Shown: one piece after another, positions 1 through 5,164 of the stretch
Layout of the letters: every line of letters begins with the position of its first letter
How positions within the stretch are numbered: the first letter of the stretch is position 1
Assembly: GCA_030456405.1 (NCBI GenBank)
Contig: JAKDNQ010000174.1
Span: 1 to 5,164, forward strand
Direction of reading: 5' to 3'
Length of the DNA stretch: 5,164 nt
DNA from: Nitrospira sp.
GTDB taxonomy: Bacteria; Nitrospirota; Nitrospiria; Nitrospirales; Nitrospiraceae
The notes under the pieces: generated by a model
Told to the model about the DNA's origin: nothing
The model's input: the letters and a program-made list of their open reading frames with translations, nothing else
Databases searched by the model: none
Program-made: the position numbers and the translations under genes

Positions 1-1628
1 CCGGGTCCGAGCGCCGAAAGTCGTCGCTTGTGGGTAATTTCTGCGAGTGGGTTCGTTTGGTCCATGAACTGAGACAACTGGCTGCTGCTGAAAAACTCTT
101 TTACGGCAGCGACCACAGGCTTCGCATTGATCAAGTCGTGCGGCAGCACCGTTTCCATATCCAGCAGGTTCATTCGCTCTTTGATACTGCGTTCCATGCG
201 GACGAGTCCCAGTCGGAATTGGTTCTCCAGCAACTCACCGACCGAACGGACACGACGATTGCCCAGATGGTCGATATCGTCGATTTCACCCTTACCCAAC
301 TTCAAATTAACGAGATAGCGAATCACCTCAACCATGTCTTGCGCTGTCAGTGTCCGCTGCTCCAGCGGTAGATCGAGCCCCAGTTTCTTGTTCAACTTCA
401 GCCGCCCGACCGGCGAAAGGTCATACCGCTTGGAATTCATAAACAAATTGTCGAAGAGCGCCCGCGCCGTGTCGACTGAGGGTGTTTCTCCCGGCCGTAA
501 CCGGCGATAAATCTCAACCATCGCCTCCTCTTTTGAGGCAGTCTTATCCATCTCCAGCGTATCCAAAATCACCGGCGTCGACGTCACCGTATCGAAATAG
601 ATCGCCTTGAATTCTTCGATGTCGCTCTCGAGCAGCGCCTCAACGATCTCAGCCGTGAGCCGCTGATTTCTCTCGGCGATCATGTTTTTCTTTGAATCCA
701 CCAGTTCAGTCAAGACCGCGCGACCGATCAATTCGGTCGGCGCCAGAGGGATTTCCTTCACACCGGCGGCCTTCAGCTTCGCAATAAGCCCCTTCGTGAG
801 CTTGGCGCCTTCCCGTACTAATGGTTCTTTGGCGCCCTTTTCTAAGACTTCCGCCGAACAACGCAAGCCATGGTGGATCTCAGGATCGAGTTTTCGCAAC
901 ATTTTACCCTTCACGATCCGAATCTCTTCGACCGGGTAATACATCTTGAGCAAATCGTCGCTTGAATACCCAAACGCTTTCAAAAGAATCGTCGTCGGCA
1001 TTTTCCGCCGCCGGTCGATACGCACGTAGAGAATGTCCCGGGCATCGAATTCGAAATCCAGCCACGACCCGCGATACGGAATGATTCTGGCGGAGTACAG
1101 CACCTTCCCACTGGAGTGCGTCCGGCCCTTATCGTGCGTAAAGGACGCGCCAGGAGACCGATGCAACTGGCTGACCACGACGCGTTCCGTGCCGTTGACA
1201 ATGAAGGTTCCCCGCTCCGTCATGAGCGGCAACTCGCCGACGTACACCTCCTGTTCTCGAACATCGAGTACCTTTTTCTTAGAGCCTTTGTCTTCCTTAT
1301 CGAACACGACCAAACGCACCCGAAGCTTGAGTGGAACGGCAAAGGTCATCCCCTGCTCAAGACATTCCCGCTCATCGTACTTGGGGGCGCCGAGCGTATA
1401 GCTCGTAAATTCTAATACCGCCGTATTGTTGTAGTCCGGAATCGGAAAGACACTCGCCAAGGCTGCTTGGAGCCCATGATCCTTGCGGCGTTCCGGCTCA
1501 ACCTCCCGCTGAAGAAATTCTTCATAGGAGTGCTTTTGGATCTCAATCAGATCGGGAATTTCGATACTGCTGTGAATACGAGAAAAGTCTTTCCGCTCGA
1601 TAAACTCTTGCAGAGTCGTTTCGGACAT
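1..1628 (-). CDS. rpoB: RNA polymerase beta subunit, N-terminal 542 codons (partial)
   Basis: This is the N-terminal part of the beta subunit of DNA-dependent RNA polymerase; the rest lies beyond the left edge. The family is usually 1100-1400 residues, so roughly 40% is present. Translation gives [15 protein letters not shown] at the start, then the conserved beta blocks [18 protein letters not shown] (near 125-145), [16 protein letters not shown] (145-160), GKTHSSGK-like GRTHSSGK, and [15 protein letters not shown]. Near the window edge it reaches the rifampicin-pocket segment SQFMDQTNP and [11 protein letters not shown]. The frame is open throughout with no frameshift. The ATG at 1626-1628 is chosen because a GGAGGAG Shine-Dalgarno lies five bases upstream and because the N-terminus aligns with other RpoB proteins. 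It follows rplL after a 122-base gap, as in the usual rplJL-rpoBC order; rpoC would be expected further left. Identity is certain. Confidence 0.98.
   Translation of the reverse strand, partial: MSETTLQEFIERKDFSRIHSSIEIPDLIEIQKHSYEEFLQREVEPERRKDHGLQAALASVFPIPDYNNTAVLEFTSYTLGAPKYDERECLEQGMTFAVPLKLRVRLVVFDKEDKGSKKKVLDVREQEVYVGELPLMTERGTFIVNGTERVVVSQLHRSPGASFTHDKGRTHSSGKVLYSARIIPYRGSWLDFEFDARDILYVRIDRRRKMPTTILLKAFGYSSDDLLKMYYPVEEIRIVKGKMLRKLDPEIHHGLRCSAEVLEKGAKEPLVREGAKLTKGLIAKLKAAGVKEIPLAPTELIGRAVLTELVDSKKNMIAERNQRLTAEIVEALLESDIEEFKAIYFDTVTSTPVILDTLEMDKTASKEEAMVEIYRRLRPGETPSVDTARALFDNLFMNSKRYDLSPVGRLKLNKKLGLDLPLEQRTLTAQDMVEVIRYLVNLKLGKGEIDDIDHLGNRRVRSVGELLENQFRLGLVRMERSIKERMNLLDMETVLPHDLINAKPVVAAVKEFFSSSQLSQFMDQTNPLAEITHKRRLSALGP
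3..89 (-). other. Rifampicin-resistance-determining region of rpoB (cluster I)
   Basis: Codons 514-542 encode the fork-loop segment that lines the rifampicin pocket. Matching it to E. coli RpoB gives an offset of +7. The residues whose substitution commonly causes resistance are all the sensitive type: D523 (E. coli D516), H533 (H526), R536 (R529), S538 (S531) and L540 (L533). The N-terminal resistance site V146 of E. coli corresponds to V150 here and is also unchanged. Cluster II lies outside the window. The correspondence is from memory of the family sequence. Confidence 0.88.
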
Positions 1629-1633
1629 TCGCT

Positions 1634-1640
1634 CTCCTCC
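1634..1640 (-). promoter_or_regulatory. Ribosome binding site of rpoB
   Basis: The minus strand reads GGAGGAG, a nearly ideal anti-16S match, five bases before the ATG at 1626-1628. It fixes the rpoB start and suggests strong independent initiation after the 122-base gap from rplL. Confidence 0.85.
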
Positions 1641-1671
1641 ACGCTAGTCGGTCAGTGAATAGGGGCCGACG

Positions 1672-1747
1672 GTCAACGGTCACGAGTCAATAGTGAACAC
1701 CTGAAACCAGCTCTCGACAATTGACCAATGATCGTTGATGAATGACG
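1672..1747. repeat. Imperfect inverted repeat of degenerate heptamers, rplL-rpoB gap
   Basis: The plus strand carries four 7-base units in a row at 1672-1699: GTCAACG, GTCACGA, GTCAATA, GTGAACA. After a 20-base spacer come four roughly inverted units at 1720-1747: ATTGACC, AATGATC, GTTGATG, AATGACG. Aligning 1673-1691 against the reverse complement of 1720-1738 gives 15 matches in 19 positions, so the mRNA can form a weak interrupted hairpin just after the rplL stop. No U-run follows, so it does not look like an intrinsic terminator. In E. coli this gap holds a partial terminator and an RNase III site. Whether this element plays such a role or is a dispersed repeat cannot be told here. Confidence 0.6.
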
Positions 1748-1750
1748 CTC

Positions 1751-2149
1751 TTACTTGATCTCGACTTTTGCGCCGGATTCTTCGAGCTTCTTCTTCATGG
1801 TGTCGCATTCTTCCTTTGTGACGCCGGTCTTCACTGGTTTGGGCGCGCCTTCGACCAGATCCTTCGCTTCCTTCAAACCGAGACTGGTGAGTTCGCGGAC
1901 GACCTTAATAACTTGGATCTTCTTGTCCGGCGGAGCAGACACGAGCACGACGTCGAACGCGGTCTTCTCTTCGGCTGGCGCTGCCGCCCCACCACCCGCA
2001 GCAGGAGCTGCGGCAGCAACCGGTGCGGCAGCCGTGACACCGAATCGAGTCTCTAGCCCCTTCACAAGCTCCGCCAAATCGAGCACACTCATCGTCTCGA
2101 TGGCCTTGATTAACTCTTCCTGTGACAATTTTGTCGTGGTCGTTGACAT
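1751..2149 (-). CDS. rplL: 50S ribosomal protein L7/L12
   Basis: This encodes the multicopy stalk protein of the 50S subunit, which recruits and activates translational GTPases (EF-Tu, EF-G, IF2, RF3). It is 132 residues, slightly longer than the usual 120-130. The N-terminal dimerisation helices are at about 8-36 ([20 protein letters not shown]). An Ala/Pro/Gly hinge spans about 39-59, and the C-terminal factor-binding domain spans about 62-132, with the conserved [11 protein letters not shown] and an ending in [10 protein letters not shown]. The start is the ATG at 2147-2149, eight bases after AAGGAG, and it matches the usual MS-type N-terminus. The stop is TAA at 1751-1753. The frame continues upstream into rplJ with no stop, so this protein can be made either by internal initiation or as the C-terminal part of a fusion. 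Family identity is certain; how it is produced is not. Confidence 0.95.
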   Translation of the reverse strand: MSTTTTKLSQEELIKAIETMSVLDLAELVKGLETRFGVTAAAPVAAAAPAAGGGAAAPAEEKTAFDVVLVSAPPDKKIQVIKVVRELTSLGLKEAKDLVEGAPKPVKTGVTKEECDTMKKKLEESGAKVEIK

Positions 2150-2683
2150 ATCCCCTTCTCCTTTTCGTTTGTCCTGAATGGCTGCAATGACTCTCACACA
2201 TTTCGACAAGACCGCACTGAGCGTATACACCAGGCCACGCGCCGGTCCCTGCATGGCCGACAACAACATCGCAATGAGCACATCCTTCTTCGGGAGCTTC
2301 GCGACAGCCGCCAACTCAGCCGGCTGCACCACTTTGCCCTCCAATACACCAATGGTAATCTTAATCTTTTGCTCACGCTTCTCTCCCAGGATAAAATCCC
2401 GAAGGATCTTAGTCGGAAGCACTGGATCGTCATAACCGATCACTAACCCCGTCGGCCCCTTGAGATGCATCTTGACCCCGGAGAGGATCGTGCCTTCAGC
2501 CGCACGAGCGGCCAACGTATTCTTGACGACTTTGTACTCGGCTTTCGCGCCTCGTAACAGCTTACGAAGTTCCGTCACCTGGTTGACGGGAAGCCCGGCG
2601 CTTTCGGTGACAATGGCAAGCCGTGCTCGACCGAACGTCTCCGTCAACTCCGCCACCGCCGTTGCTTTCTCATCCTTATTCAT
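1751..2683 (-). CDS. rplJ: 50S ribosomal protein L10, frame continuing without stop into L7/L12
   Basis: Codons 1-178 (2150-2683) are a complete ribosomal protein L10, the base of the L10-(L7/L12) stalk that binds 23S rRNA beside L11. The N-terminal domain starts [17 protein letters not shown] and includes the conserved [13 protein letters not shown] (49-61) and [14 protein letters not shown] (74-87). The C-terminal helix that docks L7/L12 dimers is seen at about 148-172 ([12 protein letters not shown], then VRVIAAI). L10 is normally 165-180 residues, so the protein is full length at KRKGEGD, yet no stop follows. Codon 178 is directly followed by the rplL ATG in the same frame, giving a 310-residue product. 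I re-read the bases across the join and found no stop. The start ATG at 2681-2683 has a GGAAGGGGAAGGG stretch upstream. The gap from rplA is only 40 bases. A real fusion or a base error that removed a stop would both explain this. Confidence 0.9.
   Translation of the reverse strand: MNKDEKATAVAELTETFGRARLAIVTESAGLPVNQVTELRKLLRGAKAEYKVVKNTLAARAAEGTILSGVKMHLKGPTGLVIGYDDPVLPTKILRDFILGEKREQKIKITIGVLEGKVVQPAELAAVAKLPKKDVLIAMLLSAMQGPARGLVYTLSAVLSKCVRVIAAIQDKRKGEGDMSTTTTKLSQEELIKAIETMSVLDLAELVKGLETRFGVTAAAPVAAAAPAAGGGAAAPAEEKTAFDVVLVSAPPDKKIQVIKVVRELTSLGLKEAKDLVEGAPKPVKTGVTKEECDTMKKKLEESGAKVEIK
2158..2163 (-). promoter_or_regulatory. Internal ribosome binding site of rplL within the L10 tail
   Basis: The minus strand reads AAGGAG eight bases before the rplL ATG at 2147-2149. 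These bases also encode the Lys-Gly-Glu part of the L10 tail. The site supports separate initiation of L7/L12, although ribosomes translating rplJ must pass over it because no stop intervenes. Confidence 0.75.
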
Positions 2684-2690
2684 AATCGAA

Positions 2691-2703
2691 CCCTTCCCCT
2701 TCC
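2691..2703 (-). promoter_or_regulatory. Ribosome binding site of rplJ
   Basis: The minus strand reads GGAAGGGGAAGGG, ending seven bases before the ATG at 2681-2683. It is purine-rich and offers several overlapping Shine-Dalgarno registers. It sits in the 40-base gap after the rplA stop, so translation of rplJ may be coupled to rplA. Confidence 0.6.
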
Positions 2704-2723
2704 GCGCGACAACACCACCCCGA

Positions 2724-3416
2724 CTAACTCCATTCTTTGGCTAATGCAATCGCATCGAGCTTCACCCCGGGCCCCATCGTACTCGAGATCGTCGCGCTCA
2801 TCAGATAGCGCCCTTTGCACGAGGCAGGCTTAGCCTTAATGACGGCCTCGAGAACCGCGGCTGCGTTGTCATACAGCTGCTCCGGTTTAAACGACACTTT
2901 TCCGACGGGCACTTGCACAATCCCGGCTTTTTCGACTTTGTACTCCACACGACCTTTCCGAATTTCTGAGACAGCTTTACCGACTTCGAAGGTCACAGTC
3001 CCGGTCTTCGGATTCGGCATGAGCCCGCGCGGCCCAAGGGCCTTTCCAAGCTTCCCGACGGCCGCCATAAGATCCGGTGTCGAAATCGCGCAATCGAACT
3101 CCATCCAGCCACCTTTGATCTTCTCCATCAGGTCATCAGACCCGACATAATCGGCGCCGGCCTGCCGCGCCTCTTGTTCCTTCTCTCCCTTGGCGAAGAC
3201 CAATACGCGAATCTTCTTTCCCGTGCCATGCGGCAACGAAGTCGTGCCACGCACCATTTGGTCCGCCCGTTTTGGATCGACCCCTAAGCGAAGCGCCAAA
3301 TCCACGGATTCATCGAACTTGGTGTAGGCCGACCGCTTCACCGCCTCGACAGCCTCACGCAACGGATAGGCCCGAGGCTCAAGCTTTTCTACCGCGGCTC
3401 TCATCTTCTTTCCCAT
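2724..3416 (-). CDS. rplA: 50S ribosomal protein L1
   Basis: L1 binds helices 76-78 of 23S rRNA, forms the mobile L1 stalk at the E site, and in many bacteria represses its own operon by binding the mRNA. The product is 230 residues, against 234 in E. coli. Domain I is split between the N-terminus and about 160-230, with domain II at about 68-160. The family signature is clear at 117-137 ([20 protein letters not shown]), and the conserved C-terminal SSTMGPGV lies at 211-218. The frame is open for 46 more codons upstream, overlapping rplK. The ATG at 3414-3416 ([10 protein letters not shown]) is preferred because GGAG lies six bases before it and the family begins here. An ATG four codons earlier (MERV) is a weaker alternative. 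It follows rplK after 61 bases and stops with TAG. Confidence 0.96.
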   Translation of the reverse strand: MGKKMRAAVEKLEPRAYPLREAVEAVKRSAYTKFDESVDLALRLGVDPKRADQMVRGTTSLPHGTGKKIRVLVFAKGEKEQEARQAGADYVGSDDLMEKIKGGWMEFDCAISTPDLMAAVGKLGKALGPRGLMPNPKTGTVTFEVGKAVSEIRKGRVEYKVEKAGIVQVPVGKVSFKPEQLYDNAAAVLEAVIKAKPASCKGRYLMSATISSTMGPGVKLDAIALAKEWS

Positions 3417-3477
3417 GACACGCTCCATTTCATCCTGCGTAACCCACGAGTACAGACGCGTACCCACCCCGTCGCGA

Positions 3478-3903
3478 TTACCCTTGAACCACCACTCCCA
3501 TGCTGCGCGCTGTTCCTTCAATGATCTTGATCGCTCCCTCAAGATCCACAGCATTGAGGTCTGTCAATTTCTTTTGCGCGATCTCACGCAACTGTGTCTT
3601 TGTAATCTTGCCGACCTTGTCCTTCTGAGGCACGCCTGACCCCTTAATGATCCCAGCCGCTTTCTTTAGGAGATCGGACGCCGGAGGAGTTTTCATCACA
3701 AAGGTAAACGACCGGTCCTTATAGACTGTGATGACTACTGGGATGATGCTGTCGCCCTCTTTCTGAGTTTTTGCGTTAAACTGTTTGCAAAACTCCATGA
3801 TGTTGACACCGTGCTGTCCCAGCGACGGCCCGACGGGGGGAGCAGGATTTGCTTTCCCAGCTGGAATCTGCAATTTAATCTGTGCCGATACTTCCTTGGC
3901 CAT
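3478..3903 (-). CDS. rplK: 50S ribosomal protein L11
   Basis: L11 binds the 1067-region GTPase-associated centre of 23S rRNA and helps elongation factors, release factors and the stringent-response enzyme RelA act on the ribosome. At 141 residues the length is exactly typical. The N-terminal domain (about 1-70) carries [20 protein letters not shown] (19-38), including the prolines P22 and P23, positions linked to thiostrepton sensitivity in other bacteria. The C-terminal rRNA-binding domain (about 75-141) ends in the family signature [15 protein letters not shown] (127-141). The ATG at 3901-3903 gives the usual [20 protein letters not shown] start. A GGAG lies eight bases upstream. The stop is TAA. 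It sits 37 bases after nusG and 61 bases before rplA, consistent with cotranscription. Confidence 0.98.
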   Translation of the reverse strand: MAKEVSAQIKLQIPAGKANPAPPVGPSLGQHGVNIMEFCKQFNAKTQKEGDSIIPVVITVYKDRSFTFVMKTPPASDLLKKAAGIIKGSGVPQKDKVGKITKTQLREIAQKKLTDLNAVDLEGAIKIIEGTARSMGVVVQG

Positions 3904-3923
3904 GTCCTACACTCCTACGCACG

Positions 3924-3938
3924 TTCGAGCATTTCGAA
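3924..3938 (-). promoter_or_regulatory. Small hairpin between nusG and rplK
   Basis: On the minus strand TTCGA, loop AATGC, TCGAA forms a perfect five-pair stem directly after the nusG stop and about 20 bases before the rplK start. A CC just before it could pair with the GG of the rplK Shine-Dalgarno across an asymmetric loop. L1 autoregulation in other bacteria uses a short interrupted hairpin in the rplK leader, so this position is suggestive. I could not match the known L1-site bases, so the role is a guess. Confidence 0.25.
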
Positions 3939-3940
3939 GG

Positions 3941-4477
3941 CTAAATCCGTTCCACTTGCAAAAACCCAAGCTCCACCGGAGTGGAGCGCCCAAAAATACT
4001 GACCAGGACTTTAAGCCGGCCATGGTCCTGATCCACCTCGTCCACCACACCATTAAATCCGAGGAAGGGTCCATCGATGATCCGCACATTATCCGTCTTA
4101 ATAAATTTAACCTGCTCGCGCGGCCCGGATGCCCCCACATCAACCTGCTTGAGTAACGACTCGACCTCATCCGTCGATAAGGGAGTCGGCTGCGCGCCGG
4201 CGCCGACAAACCCCGTGACCTTCGGCGTCTCCTTGATCATTTGCAAGGTTTCATCGATGACCGGGGACTCCAACTCCACAATCACATATCCCGGGAAAAA
4301 CTTCCGTCGAGATGTTCGGCGTTTGCCGTCTTTGATCTCGATCACATCCTCCGTGGGCACGAGTACCTGCCCCAGCTTTTCCACCAATCCCATTTGATTG
4401 GCCCGTTCCAGCAAGCTGGTCTTCACCCGCCCCTCGAAGCCTGCGTAGGTATGAATGACGTACCAGTTTTTTGCCAT
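3941..4477 (-). CDS. nusG: Transcription elongation and antitermination factor NusG
   Basis: NusG binds the RNA polymerase clamp through its N-terminal domain. Its C-terminal KOW domain contacts Rho or ribosomal protein S10, linking transcription with termination or translation. The product is 178 residues, against 181 in E. coli. The NGN domain is at about 3-112: MAKNWYVIHTYAGFE at the start, then RRKFFPGYVIVELE (57-70). After a linker, the KOW domain is at about 122-178 with VRIIDGPFLGFNGVVDEV (131-148) and the family signature IFGRSTPVEL (161-170). No extra domain II insertion is present. The ATG at 4475-4477 is supported by GAGGG six bases upstream. The stop is TAG. It lies 61 bases after secE, its near-universal partner. 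Confidence 0.98.
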   Translation of the reverse strand: MAKNWYVIHTYAGFEGRVKTSLLERANQMGLVEKLGQVLVPTEDVIEIKDGKRRTSRRKFFPGYVIVELESPVIDETLQMIKETPKVTGFVGAGAQPTPLSTDEVESLLKQVDVGASGPREQVKFIKTDNVRIIDGPFLGFNGVVDEVDQDHGRLKVLVSIFGRSTPVELGFLQVERI

Positions 4478-4538
4478 GCCCTACCCTCGGATCATTGGTT
4501 GATTGCGTATCAGCGGCGCTGACATCCGAATACCCAAC

Positions 4539-4733
4539 TCACAGAATCTTACTCACGGCCCATACAAGAACCGAATCGACGAATGACAGATACAAGGACA
4601 TGATAATGCAAAAAACAATGACCACCGTGGTCGACCCAATCGTTTCAGCCCGAGTCGGAAACGAGACTTTCTTCAACTCCCCACGCACATCGCTGAAGAA
4701 CTCTTGAATAGAATTTATAAAATTCTTGAACAT
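4539..4733 (-). CDS. secE: Preprotein translocase subunit SecE
   Basis: SecE is the essential clamp subunit of the inner-membrane SecYEG protein channel. This is the short single-span form: 64 residues, against 127 and three helices in E. coli. A cytoplasmic amphipathic helix (about 2-20, FKNFINSIQEFFSDVRGEL) leads to the conserved hinge ELKKVSFPTRAET (19-31), with Phe where Trp is common. One hydrophobic segment follows at about 34-60 (STTVVIVFCIIMSLYL, then VLVWAV). The ATG at 4731-4733 is preceded by GAGGGG with a short three-base spacing. The stop is TGA. Position just upstream of nusG supports the assignment. Confidence 0.95.
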   Translation of the reverse strand: MFKNFINSIQEFFSDVRGELKKVSFPTRAETIGSTTVVIVFCIIMSLYLSFVDSVLVWAVSKIL

Positions 4734-4755
4734 GCGCCCCTCACATTCACATTGA

Positions 4756-4778
4756 GAAAGAGGATGCCGTCCTCTCCC
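4756..4778 (-). other. Hairpin in the leader between tRNA-Trp and secE
   Basis: On the minus strand GGGAGAGGA, loop CGGCA, TCCTCTTTC pairs over nine positions including two G-U pairs. It sits 22 bases before the secE start in the 135-base gap. No U-run follows, so it is not a standard terminator. It could be an RNase processing or stability element. I found no convincing -35/-10 pair elsewhere in this gap (4734-4868). Confidence 0.35.
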
Positions 4779-4868
4779 TCATCATCTCGGTCACCTTCCC
4801 TACTTGCCACACAAAGCGACTCGTAATCTACCGCCGTATTGATCCTGACCCATCCACTACCCAGCGTT

Positions 4869-4943
4869 TGGCAGGGGCACTAGGATTTGAACCCAGACTC
4901 TCGGTTTTGGAGACCGATGTGCTACCATTGACACCATGCCCCT
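4869..4943 (-). tRNA. tRNA-Trp (anticodon CCA), 3' CCA encoded
   Basis: The minus strand folds as a full cloverleaf. The acceptor AGGGGCA (4937-4943) pairs with TGCCCCT (4873-4879). The D stem is GTGT/GCAC with GG in the loop. The anticodon stem TCGGT/ACCGA encloses loop CTCCAAA, with CCA at 4908-4910. The variable loop is GAGT. The T stem CTGGG/CCTAG has one wobble pair and loop TTCAAAT. The discriminator is G, the usual tRNA-Trp identity base, followed by an encoded CCA at 4869-4871. A tRNA-Trp just upstream of secE-nusG is a common bacterial arrangement. Confidence 0.97.
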
Positions 4944-4950
4944 ACAAGCT

Positions 4951-5011
4951 GGTAAGGCGTGAGGGGTGAGGCGACTGGAAGCACTCCGATCCTTACCCTT
5001 CACCCCTTACC
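4951..5011. repeat. Inverted repeat of degenerate heptamers, rpmG to tRNA-Trp gap
   Basis: The plus strand reads GGTAAGG, CGTGAGG, GGTGAGG at 4951-4971, then a 19-base spacer, then CCTTACC, CTTCACC, CCTTACC at 4991-5011. Each arm is three 7-base units, and the arms are complementary at 18 of 21 positions. The element nearly fills the gap between the two genes and begins one base after the rpmG stop. No T-run follows on either strand. It could be a dispersed repeat, a processing hairpin after rpmG, or both. Confidence 0.7.
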
Positions 5012-5012
5012 G

Positions 5013-5162
5013 TCACTTCACTTCCTTATGGGCGATGTGTTTCCGGCAAAACTTGCAAAACTTATTTCGCTCCAACCTATCCGGATCATTCTTCTTATTC
5101 TTCATGGTGGAGTAGTTCCGCTGTTTGCAGATCGTGCATGCCAAATCAATGATCTCTCGCAT
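5013..5162 (-). CDS. rpmG: 50S ribosomal protein L33, zinc-ribbon form
   Basis: L33 is a small protein of the 50S subunit near the E site. Translation gives 49 residues starting [17 protein letters not shown]. Two CxxC pairs, C9/C12 and C36/C39, form a zinc ribbon, so this is the zinc-binding (C+) form rather than a cysteine-less paralogue. The motif [16 protein letters not shown] (16-31) and the ending [15 protein letters not shown] agree with the family. The ATG at 5160-5162 gives the usual MREI-type start and normal length. Only two bases of upstream sequence are in the window, so its ribosome binding site cannot be seen. The stop is TGA. It precedes tRNA-Trp and secE, as in many bacteria. 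Confidence 0.95.
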   Translation of the reverse strand: MREIIDLACTICKQRNYSTMKNKKNDPDRLERNKFCKFCRKHIAHKEVK

Positions 5163-5164
5163 CT

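Noticed and set aside
3..89. A natural rifampicin-resistance substitution in RpoB.
   Set aside because: All commonly changed cluster I positions visible here carry the sensitive-type residue.
30..1415. Several plus-strand open frames of 60-120 codons opposite rpoB.
   Set aside because: They are antisense to a continuous, highly conserved RpoB frame and show no recognisable protein features.
1905..2201. A minus-strand frame through the rplJ-rplL junction, considered as evidence of a frameshift that hid the rplJ stop.
   Set aside because: It is Arg/Cys-rich shadow sequence. Both L10 and L7/L12 are intact in the main frame right up to the junction. One alternative frame stays open to 1905 and the other stops only about a dozen codons into rplL, so an indel would not restore a normal rplJ end.
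3417..3554. A 46-codon upstream extension of rplA that overlaps the end of rplK.
   Set aside because: The extension does not resemble L1, overlaps a clear L11 gene, and lacks support as a start. The ATG at 3416 has a Shine-Dalgarno and gives the normal L1 length.
1742..4707. Plus-strand open frames opposite rplL, rplJ, rplA, rplK, nusG and secE.
   Set aside because: Each is the shadow of a well-identified gene on the minus strand, with no independent ribosome binding site or family resemblance.
4779..4868. A sigma70 promoter for secE-nusG in the gap after the tRNA.
   Set aside because: A TAGATT -10-like hexamer exists on the minus strand, but no acceptable -35 lies 16-18 bases before it.
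4951..5011. The rpmG to tRNA-Trp palindrome as an intrinsic terminator.
   Set aside because: There is no U-run after the stem on either strand, and the genes on both sides point the same way in a conserved order.

Overview
The window is a bacterial ribosomal-protein and RNA-polymerase locus. Every gene is on the minus strand, so transcription runs from high to low coordinates: rpmG (L33), tRNA-Trp(CCA), secE, nusG, rplK (L11), rplA (L1), rplJ (L10), rplL (L7/L12), and the first 542 codons of rpoB, which leaves the window at its left edge. The order is the conserved secE-nusG-rplKAJL-rpoBC block. The 64-residue, one-membrane-helix SecE rules out an E. coli-like gammaproteobacterium, whose SecE has three helices. 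The protein sequences, moderate GC and short-period intergenic repeats fit a Nitrospira-like member of the Nitrospirota, but this is an inference from memory and was not tested by a search.

Layout: 5013-5162 rpmG; 4951-5011 an inverted repeat built of degenerate heptamers; 4869-4943 tRNA-Trp with an encoded CCA; 4734-4868 a leader containing one hairpin; 4539-4733 secE; 3941-4477 nusG; 3478-3903 rplK; 2724-3416 rplA; 1751-2683 one uninterrupted frame coding for L10 and then L7/L12; 1629-1750 a gap with a second heptamer inverted repeat; 1-1628 rpoB. No gap exceeds 135 bases, and no plus-strand gene is supported. No intrinsic terminator with a U-tract and no convincing sigma70 promoter was seen, so the genes are probably read from upstream as one long transcript, with the tRNA cut out of it.

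The genes serve transcription and translation. L11, L1, L10 and L7/L12 form the L1 stalk and the GTPase-associated stalk of the 50S subunit. L33 is a zinc-ribbon 50S protein. NusG ties RNA polymerase to Rho or to the leading ribosome, RpoB is the polymerase beta subunit, and SecE belongs to the SecYEG translocon.

The most unusual observation is that rplJ has no stop codon of its own. Its frame runs straight through the rplL start, so translation from the rplJ start should yield a 310-residue L10-L7/L12 fusion. A good Shine-Dalgarno inside the L10 tail could supply free L7/L12. Second in interest are two intergenic palindromes whose arms consist of degenerate 7-base units.
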